From PCPOR2b sp965220385 (GTDB lineage: Bacteria > Poribacteria > WGA-4E > PCPOR2b): DNA of 64,000 nucleotides. Every line of letters begins with the position of its first letter. The stretch's first letter is position 1. Where the stretch lies: contig OZ244825.1 in NCBI GenBank assembly GCA_965220385.1, positions 1,054,001-1,118,000 of the forward strand. Reading direction: 5' to 3'. Positions 52,736-61,341 of this stretch are shown piece after piece. The position numbers and the translations under genes were made by a program. Below the pieces are notes generated by a model. That model made no database searches. It was given only the letters and a program-made list of their open reading frames with translations, and was not told the origin of the DNA.

Positions 52736-53611
52736 TCATTCGGGGTAAATGGCGGTTCCCAGTTCATTCGTAACGTGATGGAATTCTTCGATTAACTTCT
52801 GCGTAACCGTGCCGGGCGATCCATTCCCAACGATACGCTGATCTATTTTGACAACCGGAATCACTTCTGCAGCGGTTCCCGTCAGAAAGCACTCTTCAGC
52901 AGTATACAGGTCGTGTCGTGTAAACACCTTTTCTTCGACAGTGATGCCCAATTCGCGTGCCAAGTCAATGACAGCATTGCGAGTGACTCCCTCCAAAATG
53001 CCGAGGTGGGTCGGTGGCGTGACAATGATGTTCTCTCTGATAAAGAAAATATTGTCTCCGCTGCACTCGACAACGTAGCCTTCGGCATTCAGCATAAGGA
53101 CCTCTTCGACCCCGGCCTGTTTGCCTTCAATCTTTGCTAATATGTTGTTGAGATAATTCAACGATTTGATGCGTGGACTAATTGCCTCAGCATAATTACG
53201 GCGCACAGAAACTGTGACGATTTCTAGACCGTCGTCGTAGAGATGGGCGGGGTAGAGTGCAATTTTATCCGCAATGATGATAATAGTCGGCACGGGACAC
53301 TTATCCGGATCTAAACCGAGATCGCCTACCCCACGCGTCACAACCAAGCGGATATAGGCATCATGAAGCTGATTCCGGCGGAGTGTCTCCAGGAGTGCTT
53401 CTTCCATCTCCTCAATAGAGATCGGAATTTCAAGCATAATGGCTTTTGCCGAATCATAGAGCCGTTGTAGATGCTCATCAAGTTTGAAGACCCGTCCCTT
53501 ATAAGATCGGATGCCCTCAAAGACCCCGTCTCCGTAGAGCAGGCCGTGATCAAAGACAGAAATTTTTGCTTCTTCTTTAGGAAGGTATTTCCCATCAATA
53601 TAAACCAACAT
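52736..53611 (-). CDS. ilvE: Branched-chain amino acid aminotransferase
   Basis: 291-aa fold-IV PLP aminotransferase catalysing the last step of Leu, Ile and Val synthesis. The PLP Lys is in SPRIKSLNYLNNILAKIEGK (near 155-160). VFDHGLLYGDGVFEGIRSY (near 21-39) and EECFLTGTAAEVIPVVKID (near 240-258) are hallmarks of IlvE. The start at 53611 (MLVYIDGKYLPKEEAK) is chosen because GAGGAAAA lies upstream; the in-frame upstream ATG at 53668 would add 19 residues with no family counterpart. D-amino-acid aminotransferase is the alternative, but overall sequence favours IlvE. Confidence 0.92.
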   Translation of the reverse strand: MLVYIDGKYLPKEEAKISVFDHGLLYGDGVFEGIRSYKGRVFKLDEHLQRLYDSAKAIMLEIPISIEEMEEALLETLRRNQLHDAYIRLVVTRGVGDLGLDPDKCPVPTIIIIADKIALYPAHLYDDGLEIVTVSVRRNYAEAISPRIKSLNYLNNILAKIEGKQAGVEEVLMLNAEGYVVECSGDNIFFIRENIIVTPPTHLGILEGVTRNAVIDLARELGITVEEKVFTRHDLYTAEECFLTGTAAEVIPVVKIDQRIVGNGSPGTVTQKLIEEFHHVTNELGTAIYPE

Positions 53612-53686
53612 AGCGTTTTCCTCGAATCTACGAATCGCCAAATCTGCAATTCGTGTATTGCGCATCACATATTTAGCATCCTAAAG

Positions 53687-54367
53687 CTACCCTTGTTCAT
53701 AGACTTGACCATCCACCAATTGCACCAATCGGTCCGCGCGCTGGGCGAGTGTCTGATTATGTGTTACGATGATGAACGTCTGGTCAAATTGGTCATTCAG
53801 CGTCCACAGCAGATCGTGGACCGCGTCACTCGTTTTTTGATCAAGATTGCCGGTTGGCTCATCCGCCAACACAACCTTTGGCTGATTCACTAAAGCACGA
53901 GCGATAGCGACACGCTGCCGTTCACCCCCAGAAAGTTCAGACGGGCGGTGCTCCAGTCGCTCCCCCAAGCCCACATACGCTAACAACTCTTTGGCGCGGT
54001 TGTGAGCGACACCAGATGTCTGTCGAGCAATCAGGCCCGCCATCGCAACGTTTTCAAGCGCGGTGAATTCTGGCAAGAGGTGATGAAACTGAAAAACAAA
54101 ACCAATCTCCTCGTTGCGGAACCGATCTAACTCCTGATCCTTCAATGCGAAGAGGTCCTCTCCATCATAGAAGATTGTTCCCTCAGTTGGACGATCCAGT
54201 CCACCAAGCAGATGAAGCAGCGTGCTTTTTCCGACACCAGAAGCCCCAACAACCGCTATAACCTCCGCCTTCTTTACCTTCAGATCAACCCCTTTTAGCA
54301 CGGGAAGCTCTGTAAAGCCATCGTAGTAGGACTTACATAGATCCACAACGCGGATAAGGTTATTCAT
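53687..54367 (-). CDS. lolD: Lipoprotein-releasing ABC transporter ATP-binding protein LolD
   Basis: 226-aa ATPase of the LolCDE/LolCD machine that frees lipoproteins from the inner membrane. Walker A GASGVGKSTLLHLLGGLD (near 42-59), Q-loop FVFQFHHLLPEFTALENVAM (near 93-112) with the FQF-HLLPEF sequence typical of LolD, signature ELSGGERQRVAIARAL, Walker B VVLADEPTGNLD and switch FIIVTHNQ. Start ATG 54367 overlaps the end of the permease gene by eight bases, indicating translational coupling. Confidence 0.94.
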   Translation of the reverse strand: MNNLIRVVDLCKSYYDGFTELPVLKGVDLKVKKAEVIAVVGASGVGKSTLLHLLGGLDRPTEGTIFYDGEDLFALKDQELDRFRNEEIGFVFQFHHLLPEFTALENVAMAGLIARQTSGVAHNRAKELLAYVGLGERLEHRPSELSGGERQRVAIARALVNQPKVVLADEPTGNLDQKTSDAVHDLLWTLNDQFDQTFIIVTHNQTLAQRADRLVQLVDGQVYEQG

Positions 54368-55826
54368 GTCGGAGTGCCTCAACGGGGTTAAGATGAGAGG
54401 CTTTCCGTGCCGGATAGAGGGCCGCAAGCCAGCAGGTTGCCATTGATAGCAGGTTCATGAGAACGACGAAGCCCCAACTAATTTTCACGGGCAATCGGTT
54501 AAGTTGGTAAACACCGCTCAAATTTTTTCCGAGGATATTATCAAGGTAAATCGGTTGCGCGACGAAATAGAGTGCCAGACCGGCTGCGACACACCAGATC
54601 AACAGGAATCCTGTTGCGTTGATAGGCAACGACCATATCCGTTGGCATACCTGTAGAATAACAGGAACCAACAGTATCAATAGACCATACCAGCGTGGGA
54701 AAAGTCCAACCTGGAACTCAAGCCGCCAGCAGACATACACACCGAGGGCCGTTCCCAAAATAGAACCTAAAATACCGATAATCCCGCCCTGTAGGATGAA
54801 AATATTCCTGATCCCCTGTTTCGACGCTCCCATCGCTCTGAGAATGCCAATGTCCTGCGTCTTTTCCATGACCATCATGATGAGTGTGCTCGCGATATTG
54901 AACACCGCCACAAGAATGATAAGTGCAACAACAATCATGGTCACAATCTTTTCAAGCTCAAAGGCGTCAAAAAAGTCCGCACGCGATTCCATCCATGTCA
55001 TTGTTATCGGTATTGCGCCCAGACCGGGGTCAAAACGGACCTCTTGTTTAATCCGATCGCTCACCGTCGGAGCCATATCGGCATCAACGAGGCGAACCTG
55101 TATCAGGTTGACCTCATCGGGCTTTTGGTAAAGCTTCTGAGCGGTTCGTAGATCTATAAAACCGAATGCGTTATCATGAATGTAAAGCCCTGATTGATAC
55201 AACCCAACGACCACAAAATTACGCATCAACGGCATAAACGAACCAGGGTTGGCGGGGTTCGGCACCATCTTGGAGATGAGACGTAAGACATCTCCCGGCA
55301 CAACACCAATTTTCCGGGCTATATGGTAACCCAAAACAATACCGCCTGTAATTGTCTCCGATCCCGCTATACGCCTGTGGGCTTCATCAATGAATGGTGA
55401 TTGATTAAACTCAGTAAAATTCTTTACAAAATTTGAAAACCCGGTGACCTGATCCTCTGCTTTTAGGTCAATCCCTTTGACGTAGATTGTGGCTTCTATT
55501 GATTCGCTGCCTTGGGGCTGTAGCGCAAGTTGACTAAGAATCAGGGGCGAAGCCGCAACGACCCCTTCAATTCCTTCGAGCTGTTCAATCTTCCCATGAT
55601 AGTTCGGAAAATAATTATACGCTGATCGAACGATTATGTGCGCTTCGTTGGCAAGGAACTTCTCTTTCAGTCCATTGCTAAAACCTTCCAGCGCAGAAAC
55701 GACGATAATGACGGCAGCGATTCCAAGAGTAACTCCACCCACCGAGATGACACTAATGATTGAAATAAAAGCCTGTTTTCGTCGCGATTTCAGATAGCGG
55801 GATGCGATAAACCATTCGTATTTCAT
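54360..55826 (-). CDS. Lipoprotein-releasing permease LolC/LolE-type, with membrane insertion
   Basis: 488-aa FtsX-like permease; E. coli LolC is 399 aa. N-terminus YEWFIASRYLKSRRKQAFIS and VISVGGVTLGIAAVIIVVSA are typical, as are KTQDIGILRAMGASKQGIRN and the end ALYPARKASHLNPVEALRHE. The extra length is a block of about 65 residues after the third hydrophobic segment, containing two added hydrophobic stretches (WYGLLILLVPVILQVC and GFLLIWCVAAGLALYFVAQP). That changes the predicted topology from four to six spans. Only one LolC/E gene is present here with lolD, so the permease may work as a homodimer (LolF-like), which is inference. Confidence 0.92.
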   Translation of the reverse strand: MKYEWFIASRYLKSRRKQAFISIISVISVGGVTLGIAAVIIVVSALEGFSNGLKEKFLANEAHIIVRSAYNYFPNYHGKIEQLEGIEGVVAASPLILSQLALQPQGSESIEATIYVKGIDLKAEDQVTGFSNFVKNFTEFNQSPFIDEAHRRIAGSETITGGIVLGYHIARKIGVVPGDVLRLISKMVPNPANPGSFMPLMRNFVVVGLYQSGLYIHDNAFGFIDLRTAQKLYQKPDEVNLIQVRLVDADMAPTVSDRIKQEVRFDPGLGAIPITMTWMESRADFFDAFELEKIVTMIVVALIILVAVFNIASTLIMMVMEKTQDIGILRAMGASKQGIRNIFILQGGIIGILGSILGTALGVYVCWRLEFQVGLFPRWYGLLILLVPVILQVCQRIWSLPINATGFLLIWCVAAGLALYFVAQPIYLDNILGKNLSGVYQLNRLPVKISWGFVVLMNLLSMATCWLAALYPARKASHLNPVEALRHE

Positions 55827-55838
55827 AGAGCGTGAAAC

Positions 55839-56153
55839 TCACGTTAGTGCTAAGGCAAACTTAATTGCCTGTTCTATAGTTTGCATCTTCCCTGTGGTCA
55901 GCGTGCAGATATGGGATTGGAGCAAGCCCTTGGGAATAGTAAGCAGATTATCACAGTTCACAACGCAAGTAGTAGGCATTCCATCCCTTACATCAAGTGT
56001 CACTTCTACAGGGATGTGCCAGAGTGTGCGAGTAATGGGTGCAACAGTAAGAGCATCGCGTACGATGATAGCACTATCGCGTGTGATGATGAGTACAGGA
56101 CGGCGTCCAGCGGGTGATGGCAAATCTGCCCACCACACTTCCCCACGGCGCAT
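55839..56153 (-). CDS. MazF/PemK-family mRNA interferase toxin
   Basis: 104-aa endoribonuclease toxin. Opening RRGEVWWADLPSPAGRRPVL with the catalytic Arg (in GRRPVLIITRD) and ending with NCDNLLTIPKGLLQSHICTL, which holds the conserved N-x-D and the hydrophobic core strand of MazF. The antitoxin gene stops immediately upstream: its TAG abuts this ATG, so the pair is translationally coupled. Target sequence cannot be predicted. Confidence 0.92.
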   Translation of the reverse strand: MRRGEVWWADLPSPAGRRPVLIITRDSAIIVRDALTVAPITRTLWHIPVEVTLDVRDGMPTTCVVNCDNLLTIPKGLLQSHICTLTTGKMQTIEQAIKFALALT

Positions 56154-56441
56154 CTACCATTTCTCCTTTGGTAAGATTTCTCCTGCTAAGATAGCCGCTG
56201 TTTCCGCCCACTGCAATTCTTCAGGCTGTTGCATCTGCCGTTCACTATAAATGTTTTCGAGTTCCTGTGGATTAATCTGTCCAATGAATTGCTGACAAGC
56301 CATCGCAATAAATTCCTCGCGGTTATAGCGAAGTTGCTCCGCACACTCATCTATTACCTTGAGTAGAGAGGTGTTCAACGAAACTGAAACCTCTGTTTTT
56401 TTTAGAGTTTTTGTGTCCATACCTTCTATCTCTCTTGCCAC
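56154..56441 (-). CDS. MazF-associated antitoxin (ribbon-helix-helix type)
   Basis: 95-aa antitoxin. KTEVSVSLNTSLLKVIDECA and LRYNREEFIAMACQQFI form a short strand and two helices fitting a ribbon-helix-helix DNA-binding dimer (about residues 15-53), and the acidic, Gln-rich C-terminus would cover the toxin. Start is uncertain: the GTG at 56441 gives 95 residues and the ATG at 56420 (MDTKTLKKT) gives 88; neither has a strong ribosome site. It would autoregulate the pair; an operator is not evident. Confidence 0.85.
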   Translation of the reverse strand: MAREIEGMDTKTLKKTEVSVSLNTSLLKVIDECAEQLRYNREEFIAMACQQFIGQINPQELENIYSERQMQQPEELQWAETAAILAGEILPKEKW

Positions 56442-56499
56442 GTGGGATAAGAAATCCGATGCGACCGTATCATTTCCAGAAGATTTTACGCTTTACATA

Positions 56500-57972
56500 T
56501 CAGTCTGATCGTTCCGGACGCATCTGTGGGAATAAAATCACATCGCGGATTGAGGTCTGATCTGTAAGTAACATCGCAAGGCGGTCAATACCGAAGCCAA
56601 GTCCACCCGTCGGCGGCATGCCGTATTCCAACGCTCGCAGATAATCCTCATCTATCATCAACGCATCTTCATCCTCACCCTTTTTGGCGCCCTCGATAAA
56701 TCGTTCCCGCTGATCTATCGGATCGTTCAGTTCGCTGAACGCGTTGCCCATCTCCATGCGCGCGATAAAGAACTCAAACCGTTCAACGAAACCCTCGCTG
56801 CCCCGCTTCTTTTTGGCAAACGGCGAAATCTCAATGGGATAATCGTAAATGAACGTCGGTTGAACAAGATTTGGCTCGACGTGTGCTTCAAAGAGCTCGG
56901 CGATAAGCTTTCCTCTAGGCACCGCGCCTTCCAATTCAACGCCAGCGTCTACTGCTGCGTTACGTAATGCTTCATCACTCAATGCGCTGACATCAAGCCC
57001 CGCTTCTTCCTCTATCGACTCAATCATTGTCAATCTGCGCCAAGGCGGATCGAGTGAGATGGATTCACCCTTATAGGTAATCTGAGTTGTACCGAGGACC
57101 GTTTGCGCGGTATGTGCAAGCAAGTTCTCGGTCAAACACATCATATCTTCATAGTCCGCGTATGCTTGATAAAGCTCAATCATCGTAAATTCGGGACTGT
57201 GGTCGTGATCTATACCCTCATTCCGAAAGTCTCTCGAAAATTCATAGACCCGATCGAATCCGCCGACTATGAGGCGTTTGAGGTACAACTCGTTGGCAAT
57301 ACGCAGGTAGAGCCGCATATCCAACGCGTTGTGATGCGTAGTGAAAGGACGCGCCGTTGCGCCGCCGTAGACTGGTTGAAGAATCGGTGTCTCTACCTCA
57401 ATAAAACCGTCCTGATTGAGATATTCACGGACAGCTTGGATCATCCGGGTGCGATTGATGAAAACCTGTCTGACGTCAGGGTTCATCATCAGGTCAGCAT
57501 ATCGCTGTCGATAACGTGTTTCCTTGTTCTGTAAGCCGTGCCATTTCTCCGGCGGGGATCGAAGGGACTTTGCGAGGAGTTCCACTGCATTTGCCAGCAC
57601 CGTGAGTTCACCGGTTCGCGTCCGGAAAACAGGTCCATCAACGCCAATAACGTCGCCTACATCCAACTTTCTGTAGATCTCGTAGGCTTCAGTACCAACC
57701 GCATTCTGACGGACGTAGATTTGGAGACGACCGCTACCGTCCTGCAGGTGTGCGAAGCCACTTTTGCCATGGTCGCGTCGGGTCATAATCCGACCGGCAA
57801 TACGCACCGAGTTCGTCTCGTCTGGCTGATCTCCAACTTCTGCAAACTGTTCGCGGATCTCCTCGGTCGTATGGGTCGGAGAGTATTTGTAGGGATACGG
57901 CTCCACACCGAGTTGACGGATCTCTTCTAACTTCTCTCGGCGCTGCTCCATCAATGCACTCGAATCTTCCAA
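56500..57972 (-). CDS. lysS: Lysyl-tRNA synthetase, class II
   Basis: 490-aa enzyme charging tRNA-Lys. Anticodon-binding OB domain (VRIAGRIMTRRDHGKSGFAH, near 57-76), motif 1 with EVETPILQPVYGGATARPF (near 195-213), motif 2 FRNEGIDHDHSPEFTMIELY (near 249-268), and motif 3 GFGIDRLAMLL (near 463-473). The C-terminus DVILFPQMRPERSD is standard. Length normal (E. coli 505). It lies downstream of prfB, the same order as in E. coli, though here 503 bp apart. Confidence 0.97.
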   Translation of the reverse strand: MEDSSALMEQRREKLEEIRQLGVEPYPYKYSPTHTTEEIREQFAEVGDQPDETNSVRIAGRIMTRRDHGKSGFAHLQDGSGRLQIYVRQNAVGTEAYEIYRKLDVGDVIGVDGPVFRTRTGELTVLANAVELLAKSLRSPPEKWHGLQNKETRYRQRYADLMMNPDVRQVFINRTRMIQAVREYLNQDGFIEVETPILQPVYGGATARPFTTHHNALDMRLYLRIANELYLKRLIVGGFDRVYEFSRDFRNEGIDHDHSPEFTMIELYQAYADYEDMMCLTENLLAHTAQTVLGTTQITYKGESISLDPPWRRLTMIESIEEEAGLDVSALSDEALRNAAVDAGVELEGAVPRGKLIAELFEAHVEPNLVQPTFIYDYPIEISPFAKKKRGSEGFVERFEFFIARMEMGNAFSELNDPIDQRERFIEGAKKGEDEDALMIDEDYLRALEYGMPPTGGLGFGIDRLAMLLTDQTSIRDVILFPQMRPERSD

Positions 57973-58475
57973 TTGTATGTGTCCTTTACAGAATTTGCTA
58001 AGATGCTAGTATAGCATTTCTATAGGCTTTCGGCAATAAAAAACTCGGTTCTGTTGACCTTCCAGCGCACCCGGATAAATGAGACAGATTCACTGATACA
58101 TGGCACCTTCATAGAGGTTGGATCACCTAATCCTCTCATCACATATCACAGACGATTTCGCGCCACTAAAGGTTGATTTTCCACGAGTAACGTTACGGTA
58201 TTGAGATATGAATCTCAACCTATATCAACCGATGAGGGGAGATCGCGCTCCACAATCACCGACGATCTGACGTAAGGCTCATGGTCTGCCGACTGTCGCA
58301 CAGGGGGTGTACCCCTTACTCCCTAGTACATTGTTAGAAAAATGTAGCACAAACTGTATAAGGTTTCAGAACATAAATCGGTAATTCTCTATGTTCCTCA
58401 AGCCCGGTAGGTGCGGTTTGTAACCGCCCCGGCCATCGCAATGAAGGTGCTTATCATAATTTATATGACAGAGCA
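57973..58475. other. Intergenic gap between prfB and lysS
   Basis: 503 bp without a gene I can support. It holds a half copy of the AAACCGAG palindrome (AAAACTCGGTT near 58041), a short inverted pair GGTTGAGATT/AATCTCAACC type near 58195-58222 (ATTGAGATATGAATCTCAAC in part), and GGTGCGGTTTGTAACCGCCCC near 58411-58431, a known-looking dispersed repeat. No tRNA-like or T-box structure is seen upstream of lysS. Confidence 0.45.
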
Positions 58476-59577
58476 CTAGTCAGATTGTGCATCTTTTAGA
58501 TAGCTTTCGATAAACCGGTCCAACCCACCATCCATAACGGCATCAATATTTCCAGTCTCAACCCCTGTTCGCAAATCCTTCACTAGCCGGTAAGGGTGGA
58601 ACACATAGGAGCGGATCTGGCTGCCGAAGTCAATACCCAGTCGATCTCCTTGCAGTTTTGAGATCTCCTCGTTTCGTTCGGCTTCGTAGTGTTCATAGAC
58701 CCGCGACCGCAAAACCTTCATCGCCATTTCACGATTCTTGTGCTGCGACCTTTCGTTTTGACACTGTGCGACAATTCCGGTGGGAAGATGGGTCATTCGG
58801 ACAGCAGAATCTGTGCGGTTGACATGCTGCCCGCCAGCACCGCCCGATCTGTACGTTTCGACACGCAGATCTGCGGGATCAATCTCGACATCAATATTAT
58901 CACTAATTTCAGGGGAAACAGCGACCGCTGCAAAAGAGGTGTGGCGGCGATTATTAAAATCGAAGGGAGAAAGACGCACAAGACGGTGGATGCCCGCTTC
59001 CGCACGAAGATAGCCGTACGCATACTCGCCAGTGACTAAGATAGTTGCGCTCTTGATGCCAGCTTCTTCGCCGGGTAACAGTTCAATCGTCTCGGTTTTG
59101 TAGTTGCGTGATTCGCACCAGCGGAGATGCATCCGCATCAGCATGGCTGCCCAATCCTGTGACTCGGTGCCACCCGCGCCGGGATGAATACTTAAGATCG
59201 CATTGCTCGGATCATGCTCGCCACTGAGCATCAGCTTAAATTCAATCCCCTCAACCTCTGCCGCAATCCCTTTCAGGTCCCGCTGAATTTCCTCGCTCAC
59301 GGTCTGGTCATCTTCTTCAATTGCGAGTTCAAGAAGCACTTGAAGATCTTCCAACTGGTTCTGTAGTTTTCGATACTGCTCCACGTCGTTCCGCAGGTTC
59401 GAAAGCCGCTGCGTGATCTTTTGGGCATTTTGGGGATCATTCCAAAAATCTGGTTTTCCGGTCTCTTCTTGAAGTGTTTCCAGCTCTTTTTCCTTATCGG
59501 TTAAGTCAAAGATGCCCCCTAAGTTCAAGGAGTCGAGCCGTCGTTCCTTCAACCTCAGATTTTAAGTCTGCGAGCAT
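58476..59577 (-). CDS. prfB: Peptide chain release factor 2 with programmed +1 frameshift
   Basis: About 366 aa. Translation starts at ATG 59577 (AAAGGAAA upstream), reads MLADLKSEVEGTTARLLELR, then GHL, and meets an in-frame TGA at 59508-59506. A +1 shift at CTT TGA C continues as DLTDKEKELETLQEE through the rest of the gene. The shift site reads CTTAGGGGGCATCTTTGAC, almost the E. coli prfB site, with the internal SD-like AGGGGG three bases before the slippery codon. RF2 marks: GGQ in GGAGGQHVNRTDSAVRM, and the SPF stop-recognition tripeptide in RLSPFDFNNRRHTSF. Only a frameshift call gives the true N-terminus; the frame from 59552 lacks the first ATG. Confidence 0.96.
59506..59523 (-). promoter_or_regulatory. 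Programmed +1 ribosomal frameshift site of prfB
   Basis: CTT AGG GGG CAT CTT TGA on the minus strand: SD-like AGGGGG, three-base spacer, slippery CTT and weak stop TGA followed by C. Low RF2 causes pausing at TGA and slippage into the +1 frame, so RF2 controls its own synthesis. Confidence 0.95.
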
Positions 59578-59653
59578 TGTCTATTTCCTTTCTGGTCTTG
59601 CGTAGCGATATATTTGGTGGCGCGTGGTACTCTGTCTGGAATTATGCGTTCCG

Positions 59654-61216
59654 TTAGAGCTTGGAGACGAACCAAGCCCGATGGTAGTATAGGACGACGA
59701 AAAGACTTACAACGAAACATAGAACCGGAAACCAATCGCCATAGCGTGTATAAACAGTTCCCCCGTGATCGCTCAACGGAATTCTCGCGATCAGAAAACT
59801 CTCCGTATCACTGGCTGAAATCCGGGTTGTAACAGTCCTTCCGAGCGCATCAATTATACACGATATGCCGCCGTTGGCGCAACGGAAAATGGCTATACGG
59901 TTCTCAACCGCGCGGAGGGGTGTCATGGCAAGATGCTGCTCTGGAGCCGCTGTCCCATCAAACCAGGCATCGTTGGTAAGAATCCCCATCACCGATGCCC
60001 CTTTTTTGACAAATTTTCGGAAGAGATCGGGGAACGCAGATTCAAAGCAGATTACGACACCCATCTGCCTGTTTTCGGAATGAGGAATCGGCAAAAGATC
60101 GATTGACTTCCCGGATTCAAAGCCCGTGGGCAGTTGAATGAAATTCGGGAGATGGCGGGTGATTGGGACATATTCCCCAAAGGGAACAAGATGGATCTTT
60201 GAATAGCTTCCGAGTTTTTCGCCGGTTGGGGACAGCAGAAAAACGCTATTGTATACCTTCTGTTCGGACGAGTAAAAAGTGCCTGTGAGCAGGTATATCT
60301 CCTGATCAGCTAATATCTGCTTCAGCTGTTTCATATAACTATTTCCCTCAAACGCGAAGACTTCGCCGCGCAGCGCGGTTTCAGGCAGTATGATGATATC
60401 CGGTTCCTCAGCGGCCGCCTCCTTTATCAGCCGCATATATTTCTCGAAAATCTGGGGCCAGTATGTGCGATCCCACTTCTCAATCTGTGGTATATTGCCG
60501 GGGACAAGCGCAATCTTTATATCTGAATCGCTACTAACCGGTTTAGACATCGTATGCGCGCCGTAGACTATACAAGCAATGACGATCACAATAGGAATAA
60601 GGCGTGAAACGTGAAACGTGAAACGTGAAGGGATGTTAGGGGCAGTCGATTGGTTTTTCGATATGAAATAGGTATGGATTATATCTGCAATTGTGGCGTT
60701 GAGGAGGACAACGATGAAGCTCACGCCGTGCACACCTGTGATGGAGGCGATCTGAATCGCTGGCAGGTTGTTCCACTGCGAATATCCCATGCTGCCCCAC
60801 GGAAAGCCGCTCAAAAACCAGCTGCGCACCCACTCCAACCCCGTCCAAATCGCAGCCACCATGAAGATAAAGGGCAGACCGGATCTCCACGGAATTGCAC
60901 GTAGCAACAATCCAAAAAGGCCCACGTAAACCGCGAGATAAGATGCCAACAGTAGACAAGCAAATGTGGTCAAGAAAATGTTGGCGAAGGGATACAGCAG
61001 GGTAATCCAGTAGACCAGGCCGAGGAAGAAAATTCCCCCTGTGAGGTAACCGTGCAGGAAGGCGGACTTCCAATTGGAAGTTGATTGTAGCGCAATCAGC
61101 AGCGGAATTAGGCCAATCCATCCGAGCGGAAAGAGATTGAAACTTGGAAAACTAAGGATGAGTAGGATGCCGGATAGTCCGGCGAGTATCCAGCTTTGAT
61201 AGGGTTTTATATGCAT
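59654..61216 (-). CDS. lnt: Apolipoprotein N-acyltransferase
   Basis: 520-aa inner-membrane enzyme that adds the third acyl chain to lipoproteins. Six or more N-terminal membrane segments, e.g. SWILAGLSGILLILSFPSF and GWIGLIPLLIALQ; WTGLEWVRSWFLSGFPWGSM (near 122-141). The nitrilase domain has the triad: Glu in IILPETALRGEVF (near 276), Lys in YSKIHLVPFGEYVP (near 339) and Cys in MGVVICFESAFPDLFRK (near 394). NDAWFDGTAAPEQHLAMTPL and RFCANGG-type RCANGGISCIID follow. Length matches E. coli Lnt (512). Confidence 0.94.
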   Translation of the reverse strand: MHIKPYQSWILAGLSGILLILSFPSFNLFPLGWIGLIPLLIALQSTSNWKSAFLHGYLTGGIFFLGLVYWITLLYPFANIFLTTFACLLLASYLAVYVGLFGLLLRAIPWRSGLPFIFMVAAIWTGLEWVRSWFLSGFPWGSMGYSQWNNLPAIQIASITGVHGVSFIVVLLNATIADIIHTYFISKNQSTAPNIPSRFTFHVSRLIPIVIVIACIVYGAHTMSKPVSSDSDIKIALVPGNIPQIEKWDRTYWPQIFEKYMRLIKEAAAEEPDIIILPETALRGEVFAFEGNSYMKQLKQILADQEIYLLTGTFYSSEQKVYNSVFLLSPTGEKLGSYSKIHLVPFGEYVPITRHLPNFIQLPTGFESGKSIDLLPIPHSENRQMGVVICFESAFPDLFRKFVKKGASVMGILTNDAWFDGTAAPEQHLAMTPLRAVENRIAIFRCANGGISCIIDALGRTVTTRISASDTESFLIARIPLSDHGGTVYTRYGDWFPVLCFVVSLFVVLYYHRAWFVSKL

Positions 61217-61341
61217 GATACTGATGGGTATTCAACAGAGCTTTGCTTGAGGTATTGTATAAGATGAACGTAGGCATGGGTTGAATCGATTACACGATGA
61301 CCGATTTCGCTGATTCCGCCATTCGCTTTCTCACACCGAAG

